Source: Chondrosia reniformis
Taxonomy: Eukaryota > Porifera > Demospongiae > Chondrillida > Chondrillidae
Length of the DNA: 64,000 nt
Direction: 5' to 3'
Assembly: GCA_947172415.1 (NCBI GenBank)
Contig: OX359191.1
Span: 8,479,130-8,543,129, forward strand
Shown here: in pieces, positions 10,601 through 23,700 of the stretch
Layout of the letters: each line of letters starts with the position of its first letter
Numbering within the stretch: position 1 is the first letter of the stretch
The notes under the pieces: model-generated
Databases searched by the model: none
Seen by the model: only the letters and a program-made list of their open reading frames with translations
What the model was told of the DNA's origin: nothing
Position numbers and translations under genes: made by a program

Positions 10601-12869
10601 TGATTGGTTGAATTTCATCCATTATCTGCTTGGGTGGGCTTAATTTAGAAAGCTTGGTCAGTTGCCGTAGTGATGAATAGCCCTGCAGAAGTACTTTACT
10701 TGTAATACTTACATCTGTGGTTATTATTTTAATCACACTTTCACTAGTTACCACAGCGAGGTATGAATTTCAGCTTCACTCTGTAAACGCTGAATAGCAT
10801 GTTACACACAATTACTAATTTCCTCTACACATATTAGGAAAACTTTGGTCATTTTGGTTTTTGAACAGTTAACAGAAACTGTCAAAACTAATTGACCAAA
10901 GACTTTCCCAATCCCTAATTCAAAGTTCAACACAAATAAACCAGTGGCCAGGTTAACTAGGAATGTTAGACATAGAGGGAGGGGTACCCCACCTGTATGG
11001 GCAGTATTCCAGGTATTATTGGACACTGGATGCCAATACTTCTACAGTCTTCGTAAAACTGCAAGTACTTCTTGGCATCAAAGAAGAGCTGTGTAATGAT
11101 GAAGTCTGCTCCAGCATCTACCTTCTCCTTCAAATGCACCAAATCTTCTTTGTACGTACCACATTCCGGGTGACCATGAGGATAACCTGGGGAGGACCAA
11201 TGGCATTAGCATGTACAAATTAGCATACACCATCATATGGTCTTTCACTTTATATGTATATTACGTATATGTTCTACCAGGGCCAGCTTAATAAATGAAC
11301 CAGGTAGGATAAAATCATATTCATAACACTCAATGAATATCATTAGTATAAAAATACTGGCAGTAAAGATAGAATAATCATCACTGCCTGACAACCACGT
11401 GACTAAAGTATCTGATCTCGGTTGGGAGACTGAAATTAATGGCAACCATCATACCACTGATCCTGCACAGGCTTATATAGTACAATTAACCCCATTAACT
11501 GGCATTAACAATGTGAAGCTGGAAAGAGAATATCTACGTATCTGTATGACAAGCCTTCATGTATAAATGTACAGCAGCTATAGCATTACATAAAATGTAT
11601 CTTTAAAATACGACAGACAGCTGTCTATACATGATACCAGATGAGAATTAGCTTTGTTTTGCAAAAGCAATAAAGTTCTTAGCATTAATGAAGAAAACTT
11701 ATATTTGGTCTGATTTCTATAGACACTAACCAAAACAATTAGTTGTGTTTATTGTCAATTGAAAATAGATATGATCTTTTTAAGTTAGTCAAATTAGCAA
11801 TTACCAAATTACAGTTGGCACACAACTCAAGGTAACTTACCCGCCACACAAATACAAAAGTAGTTCCCAAACACCTCTCGAATGTGCTTCACCAAGTCAG
11901 TTGCATAGTTGAAACCATCTTCCACAAACTCCCAAGTGTCACCATGAAGTGGATCTAAAGGTAAGAAAACAGCAGGTGTACTCCAGTGGAGGCTATTAAC
12001 ACTTGCACGGGTTCACTTGATTGTGGATTGAACACTTGCAACACAAAATGACTAACCCCACCCCCTCCAGCCAGGAAAGATAACTTGAGAATTTTTAGTT
12101 TTTTCCTAAAATTAAGGATTACCTAATCTATACTAAGCCAACCAATAGAGTGTGGCTCCTGATACAGACTGACTCTGTTAATGAACCATATTATTGGTCA
12201 CTATATACGCCTACTAAATAATGCATAAGGTATGTATAGTACATGAGGTACTGATGATGCTGACCACATCAAAAGGATTTTATGTCAGCTAGTTAGTTAC
12301 ACAGCTAACCACAAACATTGCACAGCTGTAACTGCCTCATGCCACAACCCTACCACACATTATAGCAGCATCTAACCTCCTCTCAATGCCAAAATGTTTT
12401 TAATGCCCAATTCCTTGGCCTTCTGCAGGTTCTTCGTAACCTGCTCCTTCGTCTGGTTTGCGCAGGTAAAGTGCAACATGCAGTCCAAACCACAGTAGTT
12501 CAGCGCGCAGTTGGCGATTGCCATGGAGCTGGTTTCACCGTCCCCGCTAGGGTTTCCCGCAGGGTGCCAGGTAATATCCACGAACATTGGTCCGCCCTGA
12601 GCCATTCGCTCAAAGCGGCTAAGCAAGTTTATAGCACCTGCTTCGGTTCGAGGAGGAAAAAATTCCAAAGAAAACCACGTTTCATTATGAGCAATGTTCC
12701 AGTTAATTTTATCAATCAATTTGGCTTCTCGACTGGGCGAGCGATCTCTGGGACTGGAGGACGAGCGACTACATGCACCTGAAGGTTTTTGTCCGGAATC
12801 AGTTCTCTGAAAATATTTAAAGGATGGAGTAGATTGGACTCTCCTCACCGGAGGATCAGCAGAGCTCAT
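7641..12869 (-). CDS. MTHFR: 5,10-methylenetetrahydrofolate reductase (MTHFR)
   Basis: Reduces methylene-THF to methyl-THF with FAD and NAD(P)H, feeding homocysteine remethylation (family knowledge). Exons on the minus strand: 12377-12869, 11841-11954, 10993-11186, 10521-10683, 10054-10458, 9681-9863, 9278-9376, 8499-8618, 8072-8267, 7641-7783. The TIM-barrel catalytic domain shows [25 protein letters not shown] and [12 protein letters not shown]; the linker and SAM-binding regulatory domain show [35 protein letters not shown] and NLVDNDF. A Ser/Arg-rich N-terminal tail resembles the phosphoregulated tail of animal MTHFR. The start is the ATG at 12869; the frame upstream opens only with TTG. 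The last exon is joined by a good donor (A|GTGAGC at 8071). Reading through that donor instead gives a different tail ending at 7965. Confidence 0.95.
8655..9245 (-). repeat. 20-bp minisatellite, about 29 copies, in an MTHFR intron
   Basis: Unit GTGGATGGAGTGGGGCGACT on the plus strand, with GCAGCT, GTGACT and GCGGTT variants. Copies at the 9060-9240 end are nearly identical and those at 8655-8900 are mixed, which suggests recent growth near the splice donor at 9277, about 35 nt away. Its long open frames on both strands are repeat artefacts. Confidence 0.95.
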
Positions 12870-13101
12870 CGTAGCCTGCACTTCTCCACACGTGTATTGC
12901 GCAAGCTGAGTCAAATTAAAGGAATTTACTCATTTGTTTACGTGACACGGAAATAGTTTGCACCAACCCTCTGATCCTTTTTCAGGATGGAGATAATTAA
13001 AAACAACAACAGAATTTGATACATAGTACGGCAGGCCAAATTCTATATAAGCTGTCCATCGAGTAATTTCCGTTAGTCTCACGTTGAACAGGTCCTTCCA
13101 A
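12870..13101. promoter_or_regulatory. Divergent promoter region between MTHFR and the Dispatched-like gene
   Basis: The two start codons face away from each other with 232 bp between them, so both promoters and 5' UTRs must fit or overlap here. No clear TATA box was identified. Confidence 0.6.
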
Positions 13102-16100
13102 ATGTCTTCTGGTCTGTCTGTTACCGCTCCCATTTCAGAACAGGAATGCGATGGCGAAGGAATTGAGGACAACCTACCAAGTACTTTTACAGTGACAGAC
13201 GAAGACAAGTCCAGAATATCCGTGTTGGCGTCTTGTTGTACCCGCTTTCGCAGTCAGTGTAAGCGTTTTGTAAGTTGGACTAGTAGGGTTCTCTTCAGTC
13301 GTACGTGGCCCTCCATTGTCATCTTGCTTTTGGTGTTGGTACACTGTGTCCTTCATCTCCTCCTGGCCATCCTCGTCTATCCACCAACTGTCGACCTGAA
13401 TATGAAGTCCTTCCAAACGCCTCAAGGAGAAGCATCGACAAATTTCGATACACTGCGAGTGCTGTTTTCTGACATTAGCAATTCGAAAAGGGCTTCCCGT
13501 CGGCGAAGAGAAGCAGATACCTCTTCACCCAATCCCAGCTCTGCTCCTGACTGCAAGGAAGCTGGCAGTGGCTACGTAATACAGAATCATCTCTACCTAG
13601 ACCTTGTATTTATGGCACCCACAGGTTCACAAACAAAAAATATATTTACCAAAGAAAGATTACGTGATATTCACAAACTAGAGATAGCAATATTCAACTC
13701 GAGTCAATATCAGGCTTTTTGTCCTAAAAACTATGGCAAATGTCTGCCACTGAATTCTTTATTGACGTATTTTTATCCCTCCATTGGTAAATACAATAAG
13801 GTTGTGTTTGATGGTCAAGGAGATCGGTTGTTTGACATAAATACCACTATGGCGGACATCTTGACACACACAGAGAGCTATTGGTATGTAGACAGGGAAT
13901 TTGGACCTGACAACCCTCAGAGTGCAATACTCCGCACACAGGTACAAGTAGGACTCCCATTGAAGGGTTATTGCAATAGCAAGGATCGTAAAGATGAACA
14001 GCTTGCAAAGGCCAAAACTTACATACTATCTCTTGTTTCATTCATCAAGAGTTCTTTCGCAGAGTAAGAAGCATTAAACAATTTATATGATACAACTAGT
14101 TGCTTTTAATACTCCCATGCTTAATTATTAAACAATACATTCCATGAGTGTATTAAATTATAGTCCTCCCTAATATGGAAAGGTTATTGAGAATTCATGG
14201 CTTATATATATATGTATGACCTATCTTGTATGTATAGGAATGTGAAGGTACTCTATGGAGGACCTGTAGTGATGAAGTATGAGGTGGAGGAGGCTGTGAA
14301 CCATGATGCAAAGTTGGCTGGAATCAGCGGTTCACTGATACTCATTCTACTCTTTATAATGTCTGGATTCTCCTTAAGTGCCACTCTAATGGGGATCACC
14401 ACCATATTGAGTTCCTTTCCACTAGCATTCTTTGTATATCGTATAATATTTAAAGTTGAAACGGTTGGAGCTCTAAATGTGGTATCGCTTTTTGTAATCA
14501 TGGGAATTGGCATTGACGATGTGTTTGTGTTTCTTAATACCTTTAAACAGACATCTGGAATGGAATCTATACCACTAGCTCATGAAAGATTAGCATTTAC
14601 AATCATTCACGCTGGGAAGTCAACATTCTTCACTTCTCTCACAACAGCAGTAGCTTTTTATGCCAACACACTGACAAGTGTAAGTTCACCAATATCCATT
14701 ATACGTATATGTACTGTATATATTATTAGTATTATTATATTTAAGTGCACCATGTGCAAAATAGACACTAGGGCTATATGCCCCATGCAGCACTAAACAA
14801 AAAGTTTATAAACTTGTTAAATAAATTACAGTTCTCAGAAAATATATAATAAATTCATTGAAATCTTTTCTTGCATATATTCTTCATATACGTATATACA
14901 CTATTTGTGGCAATGCTATATATAACATCTCTGTATTGGTTTAACATGCATGTGTGCATTAATGCTTCATTGGAGTAAAACCCAAAATAGTATATACAGT
15001 ACTCTTTGGGTCGGTTGTCCAGACTGGACATTGCAATCAGTAATCAGTTAGCACTCGCAACTACCCTTTGAACCAACTTTCCCACTAGAAAGATGTCAAC
15101 ATGCAGCTAAAACATTTTTACTGATTACCAATTGCAATGTCTGGTCTGGACAACCGACCCAAAGAGTACTGTATATATGCAGCATACATATATACATATA
15201 TAGGATGCAACCATGAGATATTATTATTTTAAGGCATCTATATATAAACCAATATTTAATATAATCAGGAAATGCCCTTTCAAATGGACACCTGAAGCCT
15301 CATGCGCCTGCAGATATCATTGCAACAAGTACCATGCATAGCTATGTCTCTGTAGCAGATCCTAATTACATATGTATAGAGATTCCTTTTCATGCCAAAG
15401 AAAGAAATATGTGTTATCTACAAAATAGTTTGGATTCCAATGTAGAGCATGAAAGGGATTTATTAAGGTAGTAGGTATGGTTAAAGTGATCAAATCAAAC
15501 TTGCACGATTTTTGGTGCAGATGTTTGGTTATGGGTCTCATTCACATTCACAAAGTTTTAGGCTGGTCACGACTAGTTTGCAAGAATTATAGGAGAAACA
15601 AAAAGACATTTAATCTATGCGAAATTTCAAGTGTAATAACTGATTAATTGATGGGCGCTATTACCTAACAACTACTGCTATGCGCAGGTATTCCCAAACA
15701 TTCAGATGCTAGCGAGAGGTGAACTGTTGAAGTTTGAGATACGCCTGCTCTGGCATTGTACTGTCTGAGATGAAGGTGTTGCTGAGCTATCTAGTCTGTA
15801 ACGTTACTAACAAATCAAACGCGGCTTGGTTCATCGGAATGCACATGGAAATGCGCTAAAAATGATGGGAGGCCACTTAGAAAATCGCACGCGCAGACAA
15901 GTTATCACAACTTTCGCAACTTTTATATGAAAAGTAAATAACTTGGCCATGAAAGAGAAAATGGAGGTGGCCTCCCATAGGATTGTGCACACATGTTTGT
16001 AGATTATATATGCCTAGTTTGGTCTTTCCCAGCCATTAATGGCATAACTAGATAGAGTTTTCTTGAAGGTACTTGAGTTTTTCTGAGGAGATATTTTTTG

Positions 16101-19100
16101 ATTTTAAATTACATTATTGCAATAACGGAAGTGTCAATCAATTATATATTTACACCAAATTATAAGAAATTTACTTGACAATCACTCCTGCAATAATCAG
16201 GATGGTTCGTTGTATGGTTTGTGAGTTACAAACCCAGAAGTAATGTACCCTAAAGGAAGCTTTTAGCCATACCTACTACCTTAAAAGGGTACACATTATT
16301 ACCCAAAGAATGGGAGTTAAGTGCTGATCATGAGCCTGTATAAGGCTATGTGGAGATATTGTCAGTGATATTCATTTCACCATATATTATTACACGTATA
16401 CAAACTCACTGAATAAAGTGCTACAATTACAATTACATATATCTAAAGCACTATCTATATATGTTCCAAAAACTATGCTTATCATGTAGTTAGGCTTCTT
16501 TTCCTCATTCTTTACTGCTTCATCAGTAACCCTGAAAGTTTTTGTCTTCTTCCTGGAATTTTGCAAGTCCTATGTATGTACATATTTAATCAACTGCTAA
16601 TAGAATGTTACATAAATTAGAGTTGCACCAAGGTATATATAACTTTCCTCATGCTAAATTAATACCTTTCATCGGTAGCTACAGTTCCTACAAAGTGTCT
16701 CAATATTATGTTCCTTACTTGCCTGTTTTTGCAGATTCCTGCTGTCTGGCAGTTTGGTCTGTTCATGGGAACAGTTGTGCTGGTCTGCTTTGTACAAGTT
16801 CTGGTTGTCATGCCACCATTTCTGCTACTCTGGGAAAAGTACTTTTCAAGGTGACTATATAAGCTGTATATTACAAATACTTTTCAAGGTGACTATATAA
16901 GCTGTATATTACAAAATACTTTTCAAGGTGACTATATAAGCTGTATATTACAAAATACTTTTCAAGGTGACTATATAAACTGTATATTACAAATAAAAAG
17001 AATTGTGTATACATACATATACAAATTATAGCTCTATAGGCATATAACCCCTCAAATTCTAAAGGTTGCATATTAGTTAACCATTCTATATATTTATTTC
17101 ATATACACTAGTCTATATAGAGGAGCTATGTGAATCATTACATTACTATAGTATTGTAAATTGCACTGTATATTACTTGTAGGTGGGTGGGTGAATATCA
17201 CATATTTTTATTTTATAATCTGTTGTAAAACTCTCTTTACTGATGCATCCCTAGAAACGATGGTATATTCTTTCCCTGTAGGATGGAAAGATGTTGCAAG
17301 CTGCCTTTAATGAAATGTGTGTCGTGTATTACAAAGATTGGAAGAGGCAAATATTGCTCAAAGTCTTCTCATGATTCAATTGGAAATGACACCACAAGGT
17401 CCTCCTTGCTCCATCCTGGCAATGATGAAGAGAGTGATGATGAACCTATGCTTCAAATTGGTGATGCAACTACACAGAATGATTGTGAAATATTGAGGAT
17501 TGAAGAGGAACAGCGCTCTTCTGCAGTAGTGACAAATGAAGAGATGTCTACCTCAGAACTGCTAAATAAAAGGTCTAAAGACAGCGGATCAGGAGATGCA
17601 GAAATTGAGAACACTCTCCAAACATCTATTAATTCAAAATCACAGAGTCCCAAAAGTTTGACTGTATTGTTAAAATTTGTAGTTCGTCCACTACTTGCCA
17701 TCCGTTGGTTATCACTGGTAATACTCACTTTGCTGACAGTGGCTGGGATTGTGTGCACTCCATTTATTTCTAAAAGTAGTGGAATGTTGCAAATGTTTGC
17801 AAATGGAACTAATCTACAAAATCTGTTTGACCTTATTGGCATTTTGGCTGATGCAGGTGACATTCCATGCTCCAAATGCTCTGGGTACTGGATGGACCAT
17901 TCACCAGACACGTTTATAGGCAAGGGAACGTAAAACATACCTTTATGCTCTCTGTGTACATTTACACATAAATAAACACTTGTGTAATTAGTATTATAGA
18001 AATATGTGTAATGTATACCCTGTGTACTTAGGAGGTGTTAGCCCTGCCCAAATGCCTTACAATCTACATTGCTGCTATGACAACTATAAGTCATGTCAGA
18101 ATCAGGCTGTGCCTAAACCAGACTACGGAGGAAATACCATTGTTCACTTAGTGTTTGGTGTTAAAGGCTTTCAAAGGAGCTATTCTCCTCTTCGTGTTCT
18201 TCCTAAAGGAACTGAACTGGTGAGTACTCAAGCTATTGCATATATATACGTATAATATTACATACATAGGCTATATATTGTACATATGTGGTTTGTATGC
18301 AAAGATTTATGTAATTCATGTGTACATGTATGTATGTGATTGCATACACAATTTGTGTGCATACATGCAGTATTTCCTTTTATATACTATTTTTTATCTG
18401 ATTTATTTATGTACCTTATATATACTACAGGGAACAATTGTATACGATGACCACTTCAGCGATGCAATGCGCATTCAATTTGATTTCATTTACCGTAAAT
18501 ATCACTACCCCTCCCACATTGTTAATGCCTTGTGCAGAATATGCAGAAGGGCCCAGACCCCCGAGAGGGGCCTCGTTCTCCCCAATGGGGCAAACTGTTT
18601 CCCTAGGGATATGTGGCAGAGACTTTTAAGTGCTGAACCTACAATTGAACTGGAGGAATGTGTCCGATTATTAGAAGAAATGAAAGTAATATCTACCGCC
18701 ATCACCCCTCTGATGTACACACAAGAACTTAGCTATACAACTTGGGAAGTCAAGGCTTATGTGATGCCCTTCAAATCAGTAAGCTGAGTTGGTATATAAT
18801 GCAATACATCTTACAGTGAAATGTCTGGATATATAATGTATGAGCATTCAAGTGGTATGTATAATATCAGTTGATTTGTACGTATTCCTCTTCACATGAC
18901 AGACTGCTGATCCATCCAAATCTGTCTCTGATAACAAAGTGCTGTACCAGAAGTGGAATACATTTATACAAGAAGAACTGGCTTACATAGATGAGCATAG
19001 AGACATCTTCAAGGACTCTCACGAGAGCCTGTTGTACACCTTCCACACAAGTGACTACTGGGTCATAATGGATCTGGAGCTGGAAGCAATGAAAGGAGCC

Positions 19101-20109
19101 CTGAGTAGTATTCTCTTATCAATTGGTCTTTGTTTTCTCATAATGCTTGTCCTCTTTGGTAACTGGAGATCCACACTGACTTTGTATCTCTTGGTCAGCG
19201 GGATTATATTTAACGTTTTGCTCTGTTTCAAGATCCTTGGGTGGAGTATTGGGGTGGTGGAATCTATTTGCTTGTCAATTTTGGTGGGAAATTCTTTGGA
19301 TTATTGTATCCATCTAGTTCAATCATACAACGCCTTGGATCCAGAGCAGCTGGAATTTGTAGAAAGAAATGGAGTAAGCTTTATATACATACAAACTATT
19401 ATTATTACATATATACACATTGGCATACACTGTATATGGGCTAAAGTATGCATCTCACAACAGACCAGGAAATAGACAAAGACCCCTATGGTCACTGATG
19501 AAGGGTAGAATTCCCAGAAACAGCTCTCTGGCCCAGTGGAGAAGAAGAAAAGGAGAAGGAGAAAACTCTTGTATCCTCATCCAAAGCTCTAACTAGGTTT
19601 AGTTCCCTATATAGCTATAGGCCTTTTACTCTAAAGTAGATGTAGCATGAAATATTATATATACTTAATGTATACATATTTATAACTGATATATAGGACA
19701 TATATAGGGTTAAGGATAGCCTCTGTTTAACTACTGTACTACGTATGTAGCTGTATTATTCATCTTATAGGTGAAAGGGTCATTAAGAAAGAGGAAGACA
19801 GTCGCAGCCTTGACCTTCATTAGCCCGTCTATCATCAGTTCATCTCTCACTACTCTCCTTGCCACCCTCCCTCTCCTGGCTGGTAGCCTCCACATGCTAA
19901 TTAGGTTTGGACAGATTATCCTTCTGACTTCTGGGATCTCTATCATTTTTACCTTATTTGGAGGAGCAGGCATTCTCTCTCTCATTGCTGCTAAGCAACC
20001 ATCGTCCTACTGCTGTCCTCCGGAAATAGCCACCTGGATATACAAGAAATACAAAACAACCAGGAAATGTGACACCATTCAACATCATCATGATCAACCG
20101 CATGCATAA
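13102..20109 (+). CDS. DISP: Dispatched-like RND/sterol-sensing-domain transmembrane protein
   Basis: Dispatched proteins are 12-TM RND transporters that release lipid-modified Hedgehog ligands (family knowledge; the substrate here is unknown). Exons: 13102-14063, 14238-14679, 16735-16850, 17282-17919, 18032-18219, 18431-18778, 18903-19373, 19771-20109. The first exon has TM1 (SIVILLLVLVHCVLHLLLAI) and a large extracellular loop. 14238-14679 is the sterol-sensing domain, with GIGIDDVFVFLNTF carrying the RND aspartates. The second half repeats the plan: TM7 near 17700, a Cys-rich loop, then LVGNSLDYCIHL. The start is the ATG at 13102, since the frame upstream opens only with TTG. Intron 4 appears to use a GC donor at 17920. 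The donor of exon 3 is repeated four times. A Patched-related or PTCHD protein is the main alternative. Confidence 0.83.
14991..15177. mobile_element. MITE with about 57-bp terminal inverted repeats
   Basis: The left end TATATACAGTACTCTTTGGG is matched in reverse complement by the right end, and the match continues for about 57 bp with about five mismatches (through GTCGGTTGTCCAGAC...CATTGCAAT). Length is about 187 bp with no coding capacity. It lies in the large intron of the Dispatched-like gene. Confidence 0.85.
15463..16284. mobile_element. About 820-bp non-autonomous DNA transposon with TTAA ends
   Basis: Ends are TTAAGGTAGTAGGTATGG at 15463 and its reverse complement ending at 16284, with inverted repeats of about 20 bp and one mismatch. 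TTAA at both ends would fit a piggyBac-type target duplication, but the inner termini are not checked. It holds an internal hairpin (GGGAGGCCAC near 15865, GTGGCCTCCC near 15970) and no credible ORF. Confidence 0.7.
16840..16992 (+). repeat. Tandem repeat of the exon 3 splice donor, about 43 bp x 4
   Basis: Unit TACTTTTCAAGGTGACTATA followed by TAAGCTGTATATTACAAA. The first copy contains the real exon end (TTTTCAAG, then GTGACT at 16851). Three near-identical copies follow, each with the same CAAG|GTGACT junction. Confidence 0.9.
19474..19655 (+). repeat. Dispersed element, copy B
   Basis: Starts AGACAAAGACCCCTATGGTC and then CACTGATGAAGGGTAGAATT, CTTGTATCCTCATCCAAAGC and GGTTTAGTTCCCTATA. 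It lies in the last intron of the Dispatched-like gene and is close to copy D at 41384. Confidence 0.75.
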
Positions 20110-20772
20110 ATAATTACTCTTCATTTTAACTCAAGAATGATGTATATATATATGTATATTAATATTGATATCTGCACATGAATAATGAATAATGTTTTAC
20201 AATCATTGTCACTGAAGAGGACCTTCAGGGTTGAAATGTCTGACGATTAAGAGAGATAATCTTTAGACGCTCTAAAAGTTGAAGATGATCTTTTCAAAGA
20301 TAATTATTGTTTTTGAGGCAAATTTCCTACTATATAAAAAGATATATCCAGCAAGGATCAGAAAACAACAAAGTGTCATGTTGACAATTAGTACATATCC
20401 TCAAATGGAAACGTTATTAGAATTTTCAAATAATAGTCATGAGTTCGAGCTTGTATATATTCATGATGTTCTTAAATTTGATCATGCCATATCTCCCTTG
20501 TTCATTTTTGGATGGGTCATCTTTCTGAGCATCTAGAAATAGTTATATTAGTAAGTCTTTTGTGGTTGGATGTTTCAACCCTTGCCAACATGATCTGCTG
20601 AAAAGTTGAAAGACGACCTATCTAAATGACAGGTTTGGTGTAGTTAGACGAAATCTTTACTCTATATCAGTTACGTAAGTTGTTGGAAATATAGAGAACA
20701 TAGAATATAGTATAAAGTCAAGGTAATGAATGTACATTAACAAAACAGTGTGATACACAACAAATGAAACGT
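20110..20772. other. Convergent intergenic region, Dispatched-like / GIGYF
   Basis: About 660 bp of AT-rich sequence between two facing stop codons. A weak inverted repeat pairs AGGGTTGAAATGTC near 20228 with GATGTTTCAACCCT near 20570. A GTCACTGAAGAGGACCTTCA block near 20208 resembles mobile-element tails, but no coding sequence is supported. Confidence 0.4.
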
Positions 20773-23700
20773 TTATTTTCGTGTATCATTGATTGTTTGT
20801 ATTTCTCCAATATTAGGCCTTTCAGCCGCATGAACACTAAAACCCAGTAGAAATGGATCCACCTTCTGACCCTTTTTTCCTTTTTTCCCTTTCTTATAAC
20901 TTGCAGCAGCACTAGAACTTGGATAGTTGGCAGATTTGGAACTGTGTCTCTGCACTTTACCACTTCCCCCGTGACCTTGCTTGACCTGATGGTGTTGAGG
21001 CTGGTGATGCTGGGGCTGGTGATGCTGGTGATGCTGGTGATGAGGCTGGTGATGCTGGTGCTGACTACTAGATCGGGATTCATTTGTTCGAACTCCCTAG
21101 AATACGTAAGTACAAGTTAGATTATGTATGTTTGCATATTTGTTAAAATTATGGTTCTGACACTGTAATATACAAGATATTACTTACGTCCATCATCTTC
21201 CTCCTTCTTTCAAGAAACTTTCTAGCAAATTCTCTTGCTTTACTTGCTTCTTCTTCAAATATGGTAAGTATCACGTCTTGGATAGACTCTGCAGTCTCAC
21301 ATTCCTTAAGTGACTCCAAAAACACGGTTGCTAAGGAGCAATAATGGCATTGGATAATACATTACATAGCAACCAGTTTGTGCACACTTACAGTCAGCTC
21401 TCTGTTCAAACTTCCCTAGCTCCGTTTCGCACCAAGTGATAAATTCTTGTGTAGGTCTCCACTCTAAAACCTGTTGACAATATCACATGTGAGTCAGGCA
21501 CAACACAGGAAAATTACTAAGTATATTAACTATATAAAGTAAGTGTATAAGTTAGCTCAACCATAACAAATGAAGATAGCACTGTCACTCCATGAGTTCC
21601 TAGTCACATGAATTGGGTTAGCTCCAAGGGGATAAACTGATTAGAATTGTGTGATGCACATTAAAATATCATACAAAAGTTTCTTACCTCATCCCTTTTG
21701 TAACATTTTGGCAGTGTTTCCTTTACTCTAGCAGGACGAGGCTCTTCTAAACAGTCCTGTTCTTCCCAGAAGGCAGCCATCTCCTGAGTATTGGGCAACA
21801 TCTGCGGCAACTCCTTTGCAGACCAGCCTGGGCTCCTGCTATTCCAGCCAGTTGCACCAAAGGTAGCAGTCTACAGTAAAGAAAAGAGTACAAATATAAG
21901 ATATGCATACAAATTAGAAATAATGAAGGATATATGTACATACGTACGTATCATCATAATGTGTATTACTGTACAGTTGGTAGGATACACTAACTTCTAT
22001 TGGTTGGTAGGATATACTAACTTCTATTGGTTGGTAGGATATACTAACTTCTATTGGTTTGGTTTGGCTGATGCTGGCAGTTGCTCTCTTCATTGCTGCT
22101 TCCTGCTCCAGCTGAATTTCTGCAAATGACTTGCTGCTTGGGGTTACCCTACAAATGAGCAACCGCTAATATGTGCAGTAAGACTCTTTCCACAGACAGA
22201 CCTCCGCCATTTTATCAACCATTTGTAAGTACATGTACGTAACTACATACGTACGTAGGCATGTAAGTAAAGATTATGAATCTACTTACGGTTTCTTTGA
22301 TGAACTGGACCATTTTGGCTTGTTCTGTTGTTGTGTGAGTTTCAATTCCAAATCCTTTCTCTTCTGATCTTCGGCCCTCTAAAATGCATACGTATGTGCA
22401 TTTATATACGTACATAATATCACATATCCAATTAATATATACATTTATATATTTTATATTTTATTATACGTACGTATAAGCTATAATATAAATTGCTACA
22501 TACACTGCAATAGCCAGTCAGTTAAGGACTAGCAATCAAAATGGCAGCATACTCGCTCAAGTCTAATAAAGGATCATATCAAATTAGTACTATGTACATA
22601 CAGTTCATGTATAAAAATCTCACCATTAGTTCCACGTGTTTTGCTTCTTGCTGTTGTATCTCCAGGATGGAAGGGGCCCCTAATGCAGTACCACCAGCAG
22701 TCCACACCCCTCTACCAAGTTCCGCCCCCATCAGCTCCCGCCTGCTGTCCAGTTCACTCTGAAGGACTTTAGCCTCCTCCTGTTGCTGCCTTTTTCTTTC
22801 TGCCTCCAGCTTTTGCTGTAACCTCTCCTCCTCTCTCTGCTCTTCCAGCTCCTTCATCCTTTCCACCTCTAGCCTATACAAATGAGACCAAGGGAGGGCC
22901 CATGTTAGTGGATACATATGTACGTGTGTACATATCAGTGATAAACAACATGCTATTTCCACCTTAAAAGGTTCCAGAACTGCTTCCTTTACTTACGTAC
23001 CTTTTTCTTTCTTCCTCTTCTTTTTGCTTCTGTTCAGCAATTTGTTGCTGCTCTTCTTCTAGTAGCCTTTTAGAATCATCCTCTTTTTGCTCTGACCGGG
23101 GGCCCTTCTTCTTCTGCGCCTGCTTCTTTGTAACTACTGGTTTAAATACATCTTTATCTCCCTCTTCAGACCTGAAGACCACAAAACACATCTTCAAACA
23201 AACACAGACTCATCACTTCAACTGACAACTAATACCACAAGTTAGGGGATACGAAGTACATTAAAGGTTTAAGGGAAGACAGTAGAGGAGTCAATTCATC
23301 CACACTTCATAGAGAAGTCCACTTAGTCCATACCGAGATACACAACAGCAGTACGTACATACGCAAGTATGTTTGCTGGTCTGTTCTGTATATTAGCTAC
23401 ACTAACCCTGAAGATGATCCAAAGACATCCTTGAAGTTTGGCCACTTTGATGGAATAGATGACTCTTCATTCTTTGACTGTACATTCTGACTTGATTTCT
23501 TCTCCTTCTTCTTCGAAAGATGCTGCTTGGAGTGAGCCAGTTCTTGGGGGTCAGTGTTGCTAGGGGTGGTTGCTAAGGAAGGACCGATAGTTTGAACAGT
23601 AGTGGTACTGCTAGTGACCACCTCCTGAGGAAGTGGAGCCTGTGATTGGCTGGTCTGGCCGGCTGCAGCAGCTGGCTGTTGGGACTGCACCAGCGATGGA

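Noticed and set aside
12870-12914. MTHFR start extended upstream
   Set aside because: The extension opens with TTG; the first ATG in frame is at 12869.
13084-13101. Dispatched-like start at 13084
   Set aside because: That codon is TTG; the ATG is at 13102.
20279-20536. 85-residue plus-strand frame in the Dispatched/GIGYF gap
   Set aside because: AT-rich, no motif, no splice context; may be mobile-element debris but cannot be supported.
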